From Spirochaeta sp. (GTDB lineage: Bacteria > Spirochaetota > Spirochaetia > DSM-2461), in contig JAUVIY010000130.1 of assembly GCA_030592625.1 (NCBI GenBank), positions 1 to 7,256 on the forward strand: 7,256 nucleotides of DNA, in the 5' to 3' direction. Position numbers and translations under genes: made by a program. Of the stretch, positions 6,643 through 7,256 are shown one piece after another; the stretch's first letter is position 1; each line of letters starts with the position of its first letter. The notes beneath the pieces were generated by a model, which saw nothing but the letters and a program-made list of their open reading frames with translations, was not told the origin of the DNA and made no database searches.

Positions 6643-7256
6643 ATGAAGCATATTGCCATCGTGGATGATGAAGCCGCTCTGAGGGAAAATCTCAGTTACG
6701 CCCTGAACAAGGAAGGTTACCGTGTCTCCGCGTACGCCAACGGTCAGGATGCCTGGGAAGCTCATCAGGACGATTCACCCGATCTGTACCTGCTGGATAT
6801 CCTGATGCCCCGGATGGACGGGCTTGAATTCTGCCGCCTGCTGCGCCGTGACGATTCACGGACGCCGGTAATATTCCTATCCTCCAGGGACGAAGAGCTC
6901 GACCGCGTACTGGGGCTGGAGACCGGAGGAGACGACTATATCGGAAAACCTTTTAGCGTCCGGGAGCTCCTGGCCCGGGTCAAAGCCGTTCTCCGGCGTG
7001 CCGACGGGGTAGGTCTGGGAGAACCGCCCATCAACGTCGGTCCCCTCAAGCTGGATCCGGACAGCTACAAGGCCTCCTGGAATGACGAAGAGCTGGTTTT
7101 CACCCTGAGCGAATATAGACTCCTTTCGGAACTGGCAAGGTCTCCGGGAACCGTTCGAACACGATCGGCTCTCTACAGCTCCGCATTCCCTGAAGACAAG
7201 TTCATCAACGAACGCGCGGTGGACAGCCACATCAAAAGGATACGGCGTAAACTCGA
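6643..7256 (+). CDS. OmpR/PhoB-family response regulator (CreB-like by context), 3'-truncated by window edge
   Basis: A two-component DNA-binding response regulator. The frame is open through the right edge, with 204 complete codons and probably about 20-30 missing. Receiver domain (1-118): Asp8/Asp9 acidic pair in IVDDE, phosphoacceptor Asp52 in LLDILMPRMDG, switch Ser80, and Lys102 in GKPF. Winged-helix effector domain (about 127 onward): LSEYRLLSELA (155-165) and RAVDSHIKRIRRKL (191-204), the recognition-helix region. An in-frame ATG at 6634 would add MTH; MKHIAIVDDE at 6643 is the more typical opening, and neither has a clear Shine-Dalgarno. Divergence from creD suggests it controls creD as CreB does in enterobacteria, with a sensor kinase expected just past the window. 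That assignment is inference; the sequence itself supports only the OmpR/PhoB family. Confidence 0.92.
   Translation, partial: MKHIAIVDDEAALRENLSYALNKEGYRVSAYANGQDAWEAHQDDSPDLYLLDILMPRMDGLEFCRLLRRDDSRTPVIFLSSRDEELDRVLGLETGGDDYIGKPFSVRELLARVKAVLRRADGVGLGEPPINVGPLKLDPDSYKASWNDEELVFTLSEYRLLSELARSPGTVRTRSALYSSAFPEDKFINERAVDSHIKRIRRKL

Overview
The window is ordinary bacterial DNA: dense, intron-free genes with Shine-Dalgarno sequences and sigma-70-like sites, moderately GC-rich by eye. Nothing in it fixes the species. A Gram-negative-type organism with an inner membrane is likely because CreD and YccF are both present. A spirochaete would fit, but that is a weak guess.

Region 1 (1-4578) looks like a small carbohydrate-catabolism cluster of four enzymes in two convergent units. 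On the plus strand lie a Gfo/Idh/MocA oxidoreductase, cut at its 5' end by the window edge, and then a TIM-barrel sugar-phosphate isomerase/epimerase. On the minus strand a class II (zinc) ketose-bisphosphate aldolase is followed immediately by an FGGY carbohydrate kinase. The two units meet with their stop codons overlapping in the four bases TTAG (2152-2155). A plausible flow is oxidation/isomerisation of an unknown sugar or polyol to a ketose, phosphorylation by the kinase, and retro-aldol cleavage to triose units. The substrate cannot be read from the sequence, and no transporter or regulator lies in the window.

Region 2 (4579-4794) is a divergent intergenic region. It holds a convincing intrinsic terminator on the minus strand just ahead of the aldolase, with a TATAAT box abutting its T-tract, and a possible plus-strand promoter for the next gene.

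Region 3 (4795-5163) is a yccF-like inner-membrane protein gene that is intact except for one in-frame TGA, located exactly where its own second repeat has a glycine GGA codon. It overlaps the 3' end of creD on the opposite strand by 102 bases in mirror codon register.

Region 4 (5062-7256) is a creD gene (minus) divergent from an OmpR/PhoB-type response regulator (plus, running off the window). In enterobacteria CreD is the output of the CreBC two-component system, so this pair looks like a rearranged Cre-type module. The 147-base gap between them carries a perfect 15-base palindrome next to the creD ribosome binding site.

No RNA genes, CRISPR arrays, insertion sequences or phage genes were seen. 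The most noteworthy items are the yccF nonsense codon, the creD/yccF antisense overlap with a terminator beyond yccF, and the unidentified four-enzyme sugar pathway.
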